Source: Candidatus Thermoplasmatota archaeon
Lineage (GTDB): Archaea; Thermoplasmatota; Thermoplasmata; RBG-16-68-12; JAGMCJ01
Length of the DNA stretch: 34,061 bases
Assembly (NCBI GenBank): GCA_022848865.1
Contig: JAJISE010000002.1
Coordinates: forward strand, 50,658-84,718
Direction: 5' to 3'
Shown here piece by piece: positions 23,801-31,901 of the stretch. The position numbers and the translations under genes are program-made. The notes beneath the pieces are model-generated. The model was not told the DNA's origin, did no database searches, and saw only the letters and a program-made list of their open reading frames with translations. Each line of letters starts with the position of its first letter. The first letter of the stretch is position 1.

Positions 23801-25334
23801 CGGTTGCCAGCCCTATCGCCTTGAGGTAGTCCTTGGACTTCGTCAGGACGACGCACTCTTCGAGGATGATGTCCGCTTTGCTGAGGTCAGCGCCAATCTG
23901 CTCTCCGAGAGTGAGTCCAAGCTCGGCGGACTCGATCAGCTCCATGGTCCTCTCGTACTGCGCCTTCTCCAGCTCGTCCTTGCTCTCCTCCATGTGTTTC
24001 GCCACGCGCCCGAAGCTCCTCGTCTTGAGCGCCAGGCTCGCCTTGTCGAGGAGAGCCTTCGCCGATGATATGTCCACGCCGAGGCCCTCCGCCTCCGTGA
24101 AATCGGCCTGGAGCTGAGATACTTCCTTCTCAACGGATCGGAACTCCTCCACAAGCCTGTCGACTTCTTCGTCGCCCTTCCGAGCGTGTTTCAGGGCGTT
24201 CTCGAAATCGCCCTTCTTCAGCGATTCCCTTGAGGCGTTCAGTAGTTCCATCGCCTTGCCAAGGTCGGCGCCGATGTCTCTCGCTGTGACGAACTTGGAT
24301 CTGGATTTGGAAATGGTCTCGAGGACGGTCTGGAACTGAGCATTCTCGATGCTCTCCAAGGCCTTCTTGATGAGCACCACGGATTCCTTGTAGTTGCCAC
24401 CCTTTAGCGAGACCCTGGTCTCGGACAGGAGCGTCTTCGTCTTGCTAGTGTCCGCTTTGATGATTTCGGCCTTGGCTATGGCCTTTTCGATAGTGTCCAT
24501 TCCGTTCTCGACGCTTCTGTGGAGGACCTTCTCCGCCTCCGCTCTCGCCTGCTTGGAGGAGTTCAGGCACCGCTCGAAGTCCTTGTTCTCGAGTTCCGCC
24601 CTTGCTCTTTCGACTATGCCATCCACCTTGGATGTGTCTTCCCCGATCTCCTTGGAGACGTCTATCATGGCCCGGGCTTCCTCAAGCATCCCGTTTATGT
24701 CCTGGCTGAGTTCCGAGCTGACCGATTCCATACACTCGTTCATGTAGTCCATGGCGGTCTGGTAATCCTGGTCTTCCACAGCGCTCCTTGCACGTGACAG
24801 GAGGTCCTCCGCTACAGAGGTGTCCTTCTCCTGCTTCTTGGCGGCAACGATCATCGACTGGGCGGTCGAGAACGAACTTGACAGGTGCTCGTGAAGTATC
24901 TTCTCCGATTTCTCCCAGCTCTTTTGGGCGAACTCTATGGACTTCTCGAGGTCATCCTGTGAAAGAGCCTCGCCAGCGCTCTTCGCCAGGCTGTCGGCAG
25001 ATGATGTATCCGCCCCTATGTCCTTGGCCAGTTTCAGGAGGACGAGGCTCGAATCCACGATTGTCTTGACACGTTCCTGATACGCCTTCAATGCCTTCTG
25101 CTTCGATTCGGTGGCCTTCTCCAGGGCAAGCTTGTAGTCCTTGCCCCTTCTAGCATCATCGGCCTCAGAAAAAGTGGCTTCCGATTCGGCGATGTTGGCG
25201 TCTATCTTCTTGGCCTCTTCGATTCCCTTCTTGGCTTCCTCAAGCTCCTTCTCTGCGAGCTGTCGGAACTTGGTCGCCTCTTTCGCTCGTTCTTCCAGCT
25301 GCTTTGATAGCTGGATATGTTTGAGATAACTCAT
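20847..25334 (-). CDS. Giant helical-repeat solenoid protein with Ig-like domain and RING-like zinc finger
   Basis: A 1495-residue protein with three parts. Residues ~1-1330 are about 21 repeats of roughly 62 residues. Each has a helix-turn-helix pattern centred on a G/D-x-[YF]-x-x-A-[LM] turn (DYKLAL, DYEKAL, RYEAAL, EYPKAL) and a loop like GADTS or GVDIS. This is reminiscent of TPR/spectrin-like solenoids. Residues ~1330-1435 form a CARDB-like Ig domain (LENSGKTLASNVSVQML...). Residues ~1450-1495 carry eight zinc ligands, C-x2-C-x12-C-x-C-x4-H-x2-C-x6-C-x2-C, in a RING/PHD-like order. There is no signal peptide or membrane helix, so it is probably cytoplasmic. ATG 25334 follows GGAG; its promoter is at 25416-25425. 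The function is unknown. Confidence 0.9.
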   Translation of the reverse strand: MSYLKHIQLSKQLEERAKEATKFRQLAEKELEEAKKGIEEAKKIDANIAESEATFSEADDARRGKDYKLALEKATESKQKALKAYQERVKTIVDSSLVLLKLAKDIGADTSSADSLAKSAGEALSQDDLEKSIEFAQKSWEKSEKILHEHLSSSFSTAQSMIVAAKKQEKDTSVAEDLLSRARSAVEDQDYQTAMDYMNECMESVSSELSQDINGMLEEARAMIDVSKEIGEDTSKVDGIVERARAELENKDFERCLNSSKQARAEAEKVLHRSVENGMDTIEKAIAKAEIIKADTSKTKTLLSETRVSLKGGNYKESVVLIKKALESIENAQFQTVLETISKSRSKFVTARDIGADLGKAMELLNASRESLKKGDFENALKHARKGDEEVDRLVEEFRSVEKEVSQLQADFTEAEGLGVDISSAKALLDKASLALKTRSFGRVAKHMEESKDELEKAQYERTMELIESAELGLTLGEQIGADLSKADIILEECVVLTKSKDYLKAIGLATECREVTDGKVDEHLVDTIESLSASVDSIGKEAVSARKLLDKAESALAIKNFSKATELVTGARDLLEEKFKEKGTGLLQSLEAGIEIGKVMGETTDELETRLESVRQSIQEGKFNELVKVTEDVASEVSGLTDSAFSYVKEKVVEARKAGVSIEEMRSLLKKAKIAMGTEDYSDALGLLVDCNRTVDVLLKDHKETYNAISSSAALVGEARKKRMDVSKALRILLASKKAFESHDYEKALDLATRSRKEAEKLMVLYSSTEKIAAVNERIELAQGLEIDIAGMNGVVEEAKDAIKEKRYEAALELAKKSLSGVEELLRDGILDTITSSQSISTESREMGILTEAVDDDLTEARKLLDEGDYEASAKLTAQARDALSDMRGKLDEAAEKVKEARTALQVIQSMNVESPESMRLLERAERGIETGRYEDALESAEECLRTLQLERDTYITDMINSFIEVIKKSKQEGVNTKSAEELIAKAKNHFRDGKYKESIELAMKSESEVERIGLQQDMARKAIATAKKKMDGFPITIQEAEDFLREAQGAFNGGEYPKALELSLKSGDVFHEAVEAYEDAKKSFGLAEKMHNTIVSIGADSSGIEKMLAEAKSALDSGNMKAAKEAASQCHEWATGIGESHLLQIATQTSENVDLAEELGLESSLSRHKLGEGKALIKTRDFETAKNLIESARQEVEGILSEVANQVIANSESAVRYAKKMGADVAENEEMIASAKETLEQGRYQDALDMAEEAVKKVESSRKLEREFIDLTYKADSIIGSAKRFGIDIKEAEKLLLQALDAKNVNIEDAKEHAQQALDLANGAIDGFAPSVTAEIDVEKADLDEWMDATLTLENSGKTLASNVSVQMLGDAETEGLEPVESIRAGGSESLKFRLRMTAPGTVPLAIKVISHRVFDDAEYVEESIAQIDVAGTPGKEKKDIIKMVAEKDTKCNLCRGKIKKGFPMIVCPCGGEFHDTCAGRVEECPECGTSFT

Positions 25335-25415
25335 GCTTAGGCTCCGCAGTCAGTGTGCTATACGCTGTGCTCCATCAAGCTTCCAGTCGTTAGACTTAAC
25401 TTATGACCCTGCCTC

Positions 25416-25425
25416 TATTTAAATT
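25416..25425 (-). promoter_or_regulatory. TATA box of the giant repeat protein gene
   Basis: The minus strand reads ATTTAAATAG, a strong TATA element. The predicted start near 25394 gives a leader of about 60 nt. It lies 45 bp after the scpB stop, so the giant gene has its own promoter although it follows the condensin operon on the same strand. Confidence 0.6.
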
Positions 25426-25469
25426 CAACGACACTCACCCATCCACATGATTTGACCACTCTATTTGGC

Positions 25470-25970
25470 TTACTGTATTCCTATCCTCTCTGCCATCACC
25501 TTCTTCACGATTTCTCTGTTGCTAGATGGTAATCCGAAGTATTCCGAGAACGCCCCACTGGTTACGAGCTCGTATGTGGGACCCCTCCTTCTTGTGATGA
25601 TGAGCCCCAGGTCCCTGAGAGCCTTCACATGGTCGTAGACCTTGCCTCCCACGAGGATCTTCAGGTCGCTCTGCATGATCGGTTGATGATATGCTATCAA
25701 CGAGGCCGTTTTGAGCACGTCGCGGCGCATATGCGATTCGGAGAACTCCAGCACCTCATCCGAGTACTCCTCCTTCACCTTCATGATGTAGCTCTGACCT
25801 ATCCTGCTTATCTCTATGGCGCTCTCGCCTCTGCTGTATCTCCTTCTCAGGTCATCAAGGGACCTCTTAACCACGTCCTTGGCCAGGCCAGTTCTGTCCG
25901 AGATCTCGGCTATCCTGAGCGGGTGGGACGATGAGAAGAGAGCAGCCTCAACGACGCCTTTCGCCTTCAA
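25470..25970 (-). CDS. scpB: Segregation and condensation protein ScpB
   Basis: A 166-residue ScpB, a kleisin-associated winged-helix dimer that regulates the SMC-ScpA ring. It contains two winged-helix domains, recognisable by the N-terminal VVEAALFSSSHPLRIAEI, the central KTASLIAYHQPIMQSDL (equivalent to the common ALAIIAYKQPI block), the ARG-like GGKVYDHVKALRDLGLI and the ITRRRGPTYELVTSGAFSEY end. All typical blocks are present. The start codon is TTG 25970, embedded in the scpA stop (TTGA), with GGTGAT three bases upstream. It is the third gene of smc-scpA-scpB and is expected to be translationally coupled. Confidence 0.93.
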   Translation of the reverse strand: MKAKGVVEAALFSSSHPLRIAEISDRTGLAKDVVKRSLDDLRRRYSRGESAIEISRIGQSYIMKVKEEYSDEVLEFSESHMRRDVLKTASLIAYHQPIMQSDLKILVGGKVYDHVKALRDLGLIITRRRGPTYELVTSGAFSEYFGLPSSNREIVKKVMAERIGIQ

Positions 25971-26884
25971 TTCATCACCGCCAGTTTATCCACTTCGAGG
26001 GTCTCTGCGATGTCCTCCTGGGTCAACAATTCCTCTCCAGCCAGGGTCTTCACGAATATCTCGCCGTGCGGCATTCTCCGCTGCCAGAGTTTCACTTTGT
26101 TCATCATGCAGAGGAAGAGCACCGATACGAACACCGTCACGCGGTCCCAGACGTCGTTGTCCCAGAGATTGTGAAGGGGGATCGCCTCGCCGTTGAACTG
26201 TCGGATTCGCGACCATGTCGCTGCCATGTCCTCGCTCAGGTTCTCCTTGTGGACCTTCGAGTGGAACTCCACGTCCCTCTGCTCCGTGCTCGCCACTCTG
26301 AGGGACTCGATCTTGGCCCTGCACTCGGATTCCCTTCTCGCCTCATCGAAGGCATCGACGAGCTCGATCAGAGTGACCTTCCTCTCCGGCTGCCTTCTAA
26401 CCGCCTGCTTGAGCGGGTTCATGCCCGTGTGCATTATCACGTTGGTGTAGTCAAGGTCCTCGGGCGCCTGATAGAACTCTAGCGGGATGTCCCAATCCGA
26501 GAAGAAGCACTCTTCAGCGGGAAGTTGCGGCGTAGCGTCCTCCAGGACCTCGTCGCTTTGGAGCTTGAGGATGGACCATGCCATGAGTATCAAGCGGCCC
26601 GCCACCACGAAATTCACATCCCCGTCCAGCTTGACCTTCTTCAAGTACATCTTCGTGAACTCCACCAGGTTAATGTCCCACGGATCGAACTTGCTCTCGA
26701 TGACAAGCTCGAAGGCCGCTGCGAGGCTCTTCTCCATGGGGTCCCTGCACGCGATGTGCATCCCCTTGTTTATCTCTTCGATCATCTGCAAGTACTCGGT
26801 TATCCTTTCACCGTTTTCTTGCTCGGAAATCAGCGCCTTATGAAAGAGCAGGTGGTTGAGGACCGCCTCGTAGCTCTCCTTCAA
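25967..26884 (-). CDS. scpA: Segregation and condensation protein ScpA (kleisin)
   Basis: A 305-residue kleisin that bridges the SMC heads. N-terminal helices (EAVLNHLLFHKALI) precede the family hallmark SKFDPWDINLVEFTKMYL and the VAGRLILMAWSILKLQSDE block. A charged linker and a C-terminal winged-helix domain follow (VTVFVSVLFLCMMNKVKLWQ), which contacts the SMC head. The open frame continues antisense-like inside smc up to 27541. I chose the TTG at 26884 because it overlaps the smc stop as TTGA, and a strong GGAGGTGA lies four bases upstream. It overlaps the scpB start by 4 bp in the same way. The linker is longer than in compact bacterial ScpA. Confidence 0.93.
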   Translation of the reverse strand: MKESYEAVLNHLLFHKALISEQENGERITEYLQMIEEINKGMHIACRDPMEKSLAAAFELVIESKFDPWDINLVEFTKMYLKKVKLDGDVNFVVAGRLILMAWSILKLQSDEVLEDATPQLPAEECFFSDWDIPLEFYQAPEDLDYTNVIMHTGMNPLKQAVRRQPERKVTLIELVDAFDEARRESECRAKIESLRVASTEQRDVEFHSKVHKENLSEDMAATWSRIRQFNGEAIPLHNLWDNDVWDRVTVFVSVLFLCMMNKVKLWQRRMPHGEIFVKTLAGEELLTQEDIAETLEVDKLAVMN

Positions 26885-29800
26885 GGCGTCACCTCCACCG
26901 TGGGGGGCTCGGGTTCCGGGGTCTCCCTTATGCCGACCTCCATCACCACGTTGGAGACTCCCTCGTCCTGCATCGTGACGCCCACGATGTTGTCCGATTC
27001 CTTCAGCGTGACCTTTCTGAGCGATATCTGGATGAACTGGGCGACAGCGGAGTGCTCCTTGATTGCCCGAGCTATCTTCTCCGCGTTGACCGCGTCCAGG
27101 TTCTGGTCGACCTCGTCCAAGAAGTAGAACGGGGACGGGTCGTACTGCTGAAGTGCGAAGATGAATGCCATCGAGACCAGGCTCTTCTCGCCGCCCGAGA
27201 GCGCTTCCAGCCTGAGGAGCTTCTTGTGCCTCGGTCTCGCCTTGATCAGGAGTCCGCCCTCGAAGGGGTTCTTCTCGTTCTCCAGGACAAGCTCTGCCTC
27301 GCCTCCGTCCGAGAGCTCCTTGTGTATCTGCCTGAAGTTCTCGTTGATCGCGGTGAAGACCTTCATGAGCCCGTCCTTCTTCCTGGAGTTCAGGTCGTCG
27401 ACCAGACCGAGGAGGTTCTTCCTCTGCTTCTCGAGTTGTGAGAACTCGTCCTTCAGCTCCTGGTGTCTGTCCTTCTGCCTGTCGTAGTCCTCGAGGGCCC
27501 TCATGTTGACGGGGCCCAGGGTCTCGATCGACTTCTGGCACTCCTCGATGGTCCTCTTGAGATCGTTGGCCGATGGGAGGTCGTCCGTGCTCTCGATCTC
27601 ATAGCCCTCCAGGGTCTTCTCCGCCTCATCGAGGTTCTGCTTCCCGACATCCAGCTCCCGCTGGAGCCCGAGAAGGAAGTCCTCCTTCGTGTCCATCTTG
27701 TGGATGATTTTGTCGATCTCGTTCTCGAACCTCGTCTTCTCCCTGTAGGCCTCGTCCCGGCGGTCCCGGATCTCTTTAAGCTCCTCTCCCATCGACTGCT
27801 CGACCTTCTCCAGAGCGAGGAGCTTCTCCTTGGACTCTCTCTTCTTCTTTTCCATCTCCTTTGACTTCTGGGAGTTCTCCTCGATGAACGTCTCCATGAA
27901 CTCGAGCCTTTCCGTCATCTCTTTCTTTCTGTCGTCGATCACTGCGATCTGCGTCTTGACGGTCTCCCTCTTCGACTCGAGGGCGTTGATCTTCTCTCGA
28001 AGGCCGCTCCTCTCCTTCTCGAGGGACCTGAGCTCCTTGGAAAGGGCCTCCGGTGTGGACTTCTCGAGTCTCCTCTTCACGCCTTCTCTCTCGTCCTTCA
28101 TGGACCTGATGGTCTTTTCCAGATCAGAGATCTCCTTGGCGGCCGTTGCCCTGCTGTTGCTCAGCTCCTCCAAGTCCGAAAGGGCTTCCTCGACCTTCTC
28201 TGAAAGGGACCTGGACTTCTTCTTGAAGTCCTTGATCTTGGCCTTCAGCGTGGACAGCTTGAATGTGGACGACTCCGACCCTTCTCTCGCGTCGCTCAGG
28301 CCATCCTCGGCGGTCTTGATCTGGTCTCTGATCGTTCCGATCTCCTTCCTTGTCTCGTCCGCCTTCTTCGTGGCCCTTCGGAGCTCCTTGGAGACCTTGT
28401 CGATCTCTCCCTTGTCCGGTGACCCGAACTTGATGATGGCCCTCTCGATCTGTCCGCCGATCATGGCCCCGCTTGCTTCGATCAGCTCTCCGTCAAGCGT
28501 CGTGATCCTCACGCCGCCCATGAGCTTCCTAGCGGACCCGAGGTCATCCACTATGAGCGTGTCCCCGAACACATACGAAAAGGCGGCCTCGTATTTCTGG
28601 TCGAATTCAACGAGGTTGATCGCAAAGCCGAGAGAGTCCTTCGAGGCCAGGAGGGCCTTTCCGCGGGGTCTCCTCGTCACCATCTTGTTCAGGGGCAGGA
28701 AGATCGCCCGCCCGATCCGCTTGGATCTCAGGAACTCTATGGCCTTCGCGGCAACGGAGTCATCCTCCACGACGATGGCCTGCATTCTCGCTCCGGCCGC
28801 GACGTTCAGCGCGACCTCGTACTTCGGGTCGACCTTCGCGAGATGAGCGATGGTGCCGTGGATTCCCTTGATCTTCCCCTTGTCCCGGGTCTCCAGGACG
28901 GCTCTGACCGCCCTTGTGTATCCCTTCTGGACGTCCTCTGCGGCCTGGGCCTCCGCCTTGAGCTGGTTGTAGTCCCTGGTGAGCCTCTTGACAGCGTCCT
29001 CCAGCTCCGTTTCCTTCCGGAGGAGTTCCCGCTGATCCTTTCTGAGCCTGTCCAGCTCGCTGTGTAGCTTGTCGAGGTTCTTTGTCTTCGCCCTCTCGCC
29101 CTTGTTCGCCTCCTTGAGCTGCCAGGTGGAGTCCTTCAGCTCGAAATCCGCTGTCTTCTTGGACTCCTCCAGCTGGGCGACCTCCTCGTTCTTCCTCTCT
29201 GTCATCGCTTCGAGCCTGTCATCCTGGAGCTTGACCTTGTGGAGCTCTTCCTCCGAGTCGTGCACATGCTTGTTCATCGAAATGATGTTCTTCTGCAGCT
29301 TCAGCGCGCTCGTATCGGACTTGGTCACTGCCTGCTCGGACTCCTCTATCCGCTCGCTCTTCTTCTTCAGCTCCTTCTCCTTCGAGCGCAGATGCTTCCC
29401 GGTCTCCTGGAGCGCCTCCGAGAGCTTCTCCAGCTCTCCCTCGACCTTCTTCATCTCTTCCTTGAGGTTCCGGATCTCATCCGTGGTCTTTGTGATGGCT
29501 TCCTCCGCGTTCTCGGCGCCATCCTCCGCTCGGGCTCTTTCTATCCTGAGTTCGTCGATGCTCTGCTTGAGCTTCCTTACTTCGTCCCCGCCCTTCTCGA
29601 CCATCTTGTTCTCGTGGTCCTCCAGCTCCAGCCTGGACTCCTCCAGCCGCTGGGAGAGTTCCTGCTTCCTTTTCAGCAGGTTCTCCTTCTCGGACTCGAA
29701 CTTCTCGATCTGCTTCAGCGTGCCGACGACCTGATGCTCGAGCATCTCCTTGTTCTTGAAGACAACCTGCTTGTTGGCGAGGTCCATCGTGTCCTTGATC

Positions 29801-30465
29801 TCCTTGTACTTGAGGGCGCCTGACCTGTCACTTCCGAGCTGGCGGATCTGTTTCTTGATCTCGCCCAGTATTATCTCGATCCTCGACACGTTCTCCTCCA
29901 CGTCCGCTCTCTTCTTGTAGGCCTTCTCGATGTCCTCGTCGTACTTCGAGATGCCAGCCATGGAGTCCAGGACCTTCCTTCTGTCCACGTTGCCCATCTG
30001 AACGATGTTGGCGATATCCCCCTGCTGGACGATGTTGTAGCCGTCCGCGCTTATCCTGGCATGCGCGAGCAGGGAATCGAACTCGGATAGCTTGGACCGC
30101 TTGTCGTTGATGTAGAAATATGAATTATAGCCTCCCTCCACGGAAGGCGAGCGGTTCACGTATCTCGTGAGCTTCACCTCGTCTGCGTTGACGGGGAATA
30201 CCCTGTCCTTGTTGTCGAATATCAGGGACACCCTCGTGTACTTGGCGGGCCGCTTGGACTTCCCTCCGTTGAAGATGAGGTCTGTCAGCTTTCCCGCTCG
30301 GATCACCCTCGAGCTTCTCGGACCGAGCACAAAGAGGATCGCATCCGCGATGTTCGATTTCCCGCTACCGTTGGGACCTGTCACCGTTGAATAGCCCTTC
30401 AGAAGTGGAATCCTCATCCGCTTGAAGGACTTGAAGTTCTCCAGTTGTATTTCCTTGAGATACAA
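26881..30465 (-). CDS. smc: Chromosome segregation ATPase SMC
   Basis: A 1194-residue SMC, the normal length. It forms the ATP-driven ring that organises and separates chromosomes. Walker A is GPNGSGKS at residues 30-37. The first coiled-coil arm runs to ~520. The hinge (from GKIKGIHGTIAHL, with GARMQAIVVED) spans about 525-680, the second arm runs to ~1050, and the C-terminal head has the ABC signature LSGGEKSLVSMAFIFAL near 1090 and Walker B FYFLDEVDQNLD near 1115. The frame runs open 142 codons further upstream across the promoter. TTG 30465 was chosen because the protein then begins YLKEIQLENFKSFK, as in other SMCs, and AGGTGAT lies four bases upstream. It starts the smc-scpA-scpB operon under the tandem palindromes at 30537-30559. 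Confidence 0.97.
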   Translation of the reverse strand: MYLKEIQLENFKSFKRMRIPLLKGYSTVTGPNGSGKSNIADAILFVLGPRSSRVIRAGKLTDLIFNGGKSKRPAKYTRVSLIFDNKDRVFPVNADEVKLTRYVNRSPSVEGGYNSYFYINDKRSKLSEFDSLLAHARISADGYNIVQQGDIANIVQMGNVDRRKVLDSMAGISKYDEDIEKAYKKRADVEENVSRIEIILGEIKKQIRQLGSDRSGALKYKEIKDTMDLANKQVVFKNKEMLEHQVVGTLKQIEKFESEKENLLKRKQELSQRLEESRLELEDHENKMVEKGGDEVRKLKQSIDELRIERARAEDGAENAEEAITKTTDEIRNLKEEMKKVEGELEKLSEALQETGKHLRSKEKELKKKSERIEESEQAVTKSDTSALKLQKNIISMNKHVHDSEEELHKVKLQDDRLEAMTERKNEEVAQLEESKKTADFELKDSTWQLKEANKGERAKTKNLDKLHSELDRLRKDQRELLRKETELEDAVKRLTRDYNQLKAEAQAAEDVQKGYTRAVRAVLETRDKGKIKGIHGTIAHLAKVDPKYEVALNVAAGARMQAIVVEDDSVAAKAIEFLRSKRIGRAIFLPLNKMVTRRPRGKALLASKDSLGFAINLVEFDQKYEAAFSYVFGDTLIVDDLGSARKLMGGVRITTLDGELIEASGAMIGGQIERAIIKFGSPDKGEIDKVSKELRRATKKADETRKEIGTIRDQIKTAEDGLSDAREGSESSTFKLSTLKAKIKDFKKKSRSLSEKVEEALSDLEELSNSRATAAKEISDLEKTIRSMKDEREGVKRRLEKSTPEALSKELRSLEKERSGLREKINALESKRETVKTQIAVIDDRKKEMTERLEFMETFIEENSQKSKEMEKKKRESKEKLLALEKVEQSMGEELKEIRDRRDEAYREKTRFENEIDKIIHKMDTKEDFLLGLQRELDVGKQNLDEAEKTLEGYEIESTDDLPSANDLKRTIEECQKSIETLGPVNMRALEDYDRQKDRHQELKDEFSQLEKQRKNLLGLVDDLNSRKKDGLMKVFTAINENFRQIHKELSDGGEAELVLENEKNPFEGGLLIKARPRHKKLLRLEALSGGEKSLVSMAFIFALQQYDPSPFYFLDEVDQNLDAVNAEKIARAIKEHSAVAQFIQISLRKVTLKESDNIVGVTMQDEGVSNVVMEVGIRETPEPEPPTVEVTP

Positions 30466-30536
30466 GCGTATCACCTGTTGGGGAAAATGATATGGCTCGC
30501 TGATTGTTGATGCTGCACCCCATCTTTCCCTTCTAT

Positions 30537-30559
30537 TAGTCCGACAAATTGTCGGACAA
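30537..30559. promoter_or_regulatory. Tandem palindromic operator, copy 2 (smc promoter)
   Basis: TAGTCCGACAA (30537-30547) and TTGTCGGACAA (30549-30559) are separated by one base. Read in the direction of smc transcription the order is TTGTCCGACAA then TTGTCGGACTA, matching the order at 10456-10477. The transcription start predicted from the TATA box (near 30558) falls in the first unit. A weaker related sequence, TAGTCGACATGTCGAACAA at 30595-30613, lies upstream of the TATA box. Confidence 0.65.
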
Positions 30560-30577
30560 GCACTGTATAGGCTATGG

Positions 30578-30590
30578 ATATATAAATATT
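30578..30590 (-). promoter_or_regulatory. TATA box of the smc-scpA-scpB operon
   Basis: AATATTTATATAT on the minus strand. The expected start lies near 30558, giving a leader of about 90 nt that begins in the tandem palindrome and ends with AGGTGAT before TTG 30465. Confidence 0.6.
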
Positions 30591-30668
30591 GTGATAGTCG
30601 ACATGTCGAACAAACCGCTCGTCTTGCTCGTTCCAGCGAGGCTTTTCGGTGGCGTCGCCGCGAGCATG

Positions 30669-30679
30669 GATTTATATCG
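30669..30679 (+). promoter_or_regulatory. TATA box of the pyruvyl transferase-like gene
   Basis: GATTTATATCG on the plus strand predicts a start near 30700 and a leader of about 42 nt carrying GAGGAG before ATG 30742. It is divergent from the smc promoter, 90 bp away. Confidence 0.55.
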
Positions 30680-30741
30680 CCGTGACCGATGTTCAGTCGC
30701 CCCGTCGCTATGACCGCCTGACGATATGTCGAGGAGCTCTC

Positions 30742-31872
30742 ATGAAAGTCACGATTCTCGGGTACTACGGCGTTCCCAACATCGGCGATGAAGCGATCTT
30801 GGCGGGGATGCTCCAGAAGCTCCGCCCAGCCTTTCCCGATGCTTCGATCAAGGTCTCTGCGAGGGACGAGGCCTACGTACGTCGGATGCACGATGTCGAG
30901 ACGTTCCCGCTCGATCAGATGCGCTCCTTTGTGGCGGTCGCCTCCAAATCCGATATAATACTCGTCGGCGGTGGGGGACTGCTGTTTGACACTCCCTTCC
31001 AGGTCCTGCCCTTCTGGCTCGGGCGGATAGTGGCGGGGCGCAGCGTCGGGACTCCGTCAGTTCTCTATTCCGTGGGAGTCGGGCCGATCGAGAAACGCAG
31101 GAGCCGCCGGTACCTCAGGCTCGGGCTCAGATATGCGGATGCGATATCCGTTCGAGACGAATACTCAGCGGAACTGTTGAGGAAATGCGGTGTCAAGATG
31201 GAAGTGTCTATCCTGCCTGATCCGGCTCTGCTTTTGGAGCCCGCTGCTGAGTCCAGGGCGAAGGAAATCCTGCGTGAGGAAGGTGTTCCCGAAGATGGCG
31301 GGCTGAAGATAGGCGTTTCTTTGAGGTACTGGCAGGCCTTTGATGAATCGCAACAGAAGCGCTTTGCATCGAGCATCAGAAATGCCCTGGAGAAGACGGC
31401 GGCGAAGTCGGACGTTTCGTTCGTGATGATCCCTTTCCAACTCCCGCCAGCACTCGGCGACGTCGGTCTGATGGAGGAGATTGCGGCGGGGTCCGCATGC
31501 GAGGAGGACATTCACATCGTCAGGGGCAGCTACACGCCCGCCGAGGTCAAGGCCCTACTGGGGCAGATGGACCTGATGATCGGGATGAGGTTACACTCGC
31601 TGATATTCTCGCTGACGATGGGCGTGCCGAGCATTGCTATGTCCTATGCCAGCAAGGTCGCATCCACGATGGAGTCCTTCGGATTCGGAGACTACTGCCT
31701 CCCCTTGAACGCTGTCACCGGGGACAAGATTGTGAGTCTCACCACGAAAGCAATCGAGCGAAAGGATTACTCCGAACGACTCCTCGAAATATGTGGCAGA
31801 ATCACCAAGGAAGTGGACGGGCTGCACGACAGAATGCTCGCGCGGCTGGGGGATTTGGCTCACTCTCGATAG
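30742..31872 (+). CDS. Polysaccharide pyruvyl transferase family protein (CsaB-like)
   Basis: A 376-residue protein of the CsaB/WcaK family, whose members transfer pyruvate ketals to cell-wall or surface polysaccharides. Family blocks are the N-terminal LGYYGVPNIGDEAILAGM, the IILVGGGGLLFD loop, YSVGVGPIE, ISVRDEYSAELLRKCGV, ILPDPALLL, and the C-terminal MIGMRLHSLIFSLTMGVPSI with the conserved Arg-Leu-His. It has a GT-B-like layout and no signal peptide, so it acts in the cytoplasm. ATG 30742 follows GAGGAG by six bases; the frame runs open to 30649 but that would include the promoter. The substrate is unknown. In archaea it may modify surface glycans, which fits the neighbouring surface protein. 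Confidence 0.88.
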   Translation: MKVTILGYYGVPNIGDEAILAGMLQKLRPAFPDASIKVSARDEAYVRRMHDVETFPLDQMRSFVAVASKSDIILVGGGGLLFDTPFQVLPFWLGRIVAGRSVGTPSVLYSVGVGPIEKRRSRRYLRLGLRYADAISVRDEYSAELLRKCGVKMEVSILPDPALLLEPAAESRAKEILREEGVPEDGGLKIGVSLRYWQAFDESQQKRFASSIRNALEKTAAKSDVSFVMIPFQLPPALGDVGLMEEIAAGSACEEDIHIVRGSYTPAEVKALLGQMDLMIGMRLHSLIFSLTMGVPSIAMSYASKVASTMESFGFGDYCLPLNAVTGDKIVSLTTKAIERKDYSERLLEICGRITKEVDGLHDRMLARLGDLAHSR

Positions 31873-31901
31873 GTGCTCCGGTCAATCCACCCGCGGGGCG
31901 A

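Noticed and set aside
26885-27541. Upstream extension of the scpA frame inside smc
   Set aside because: It is the shifted frame of the smc C-terminal coding region. The TTG at 26884 has a strong ribosome site and overlaps the smc stop.
30466-30891. Upstream extension of the smc frame by 142 codons
   Set aside because: It crosses the TATA box and the tandem palindromes, and SMC proteins start at the residues following TTG 30465.
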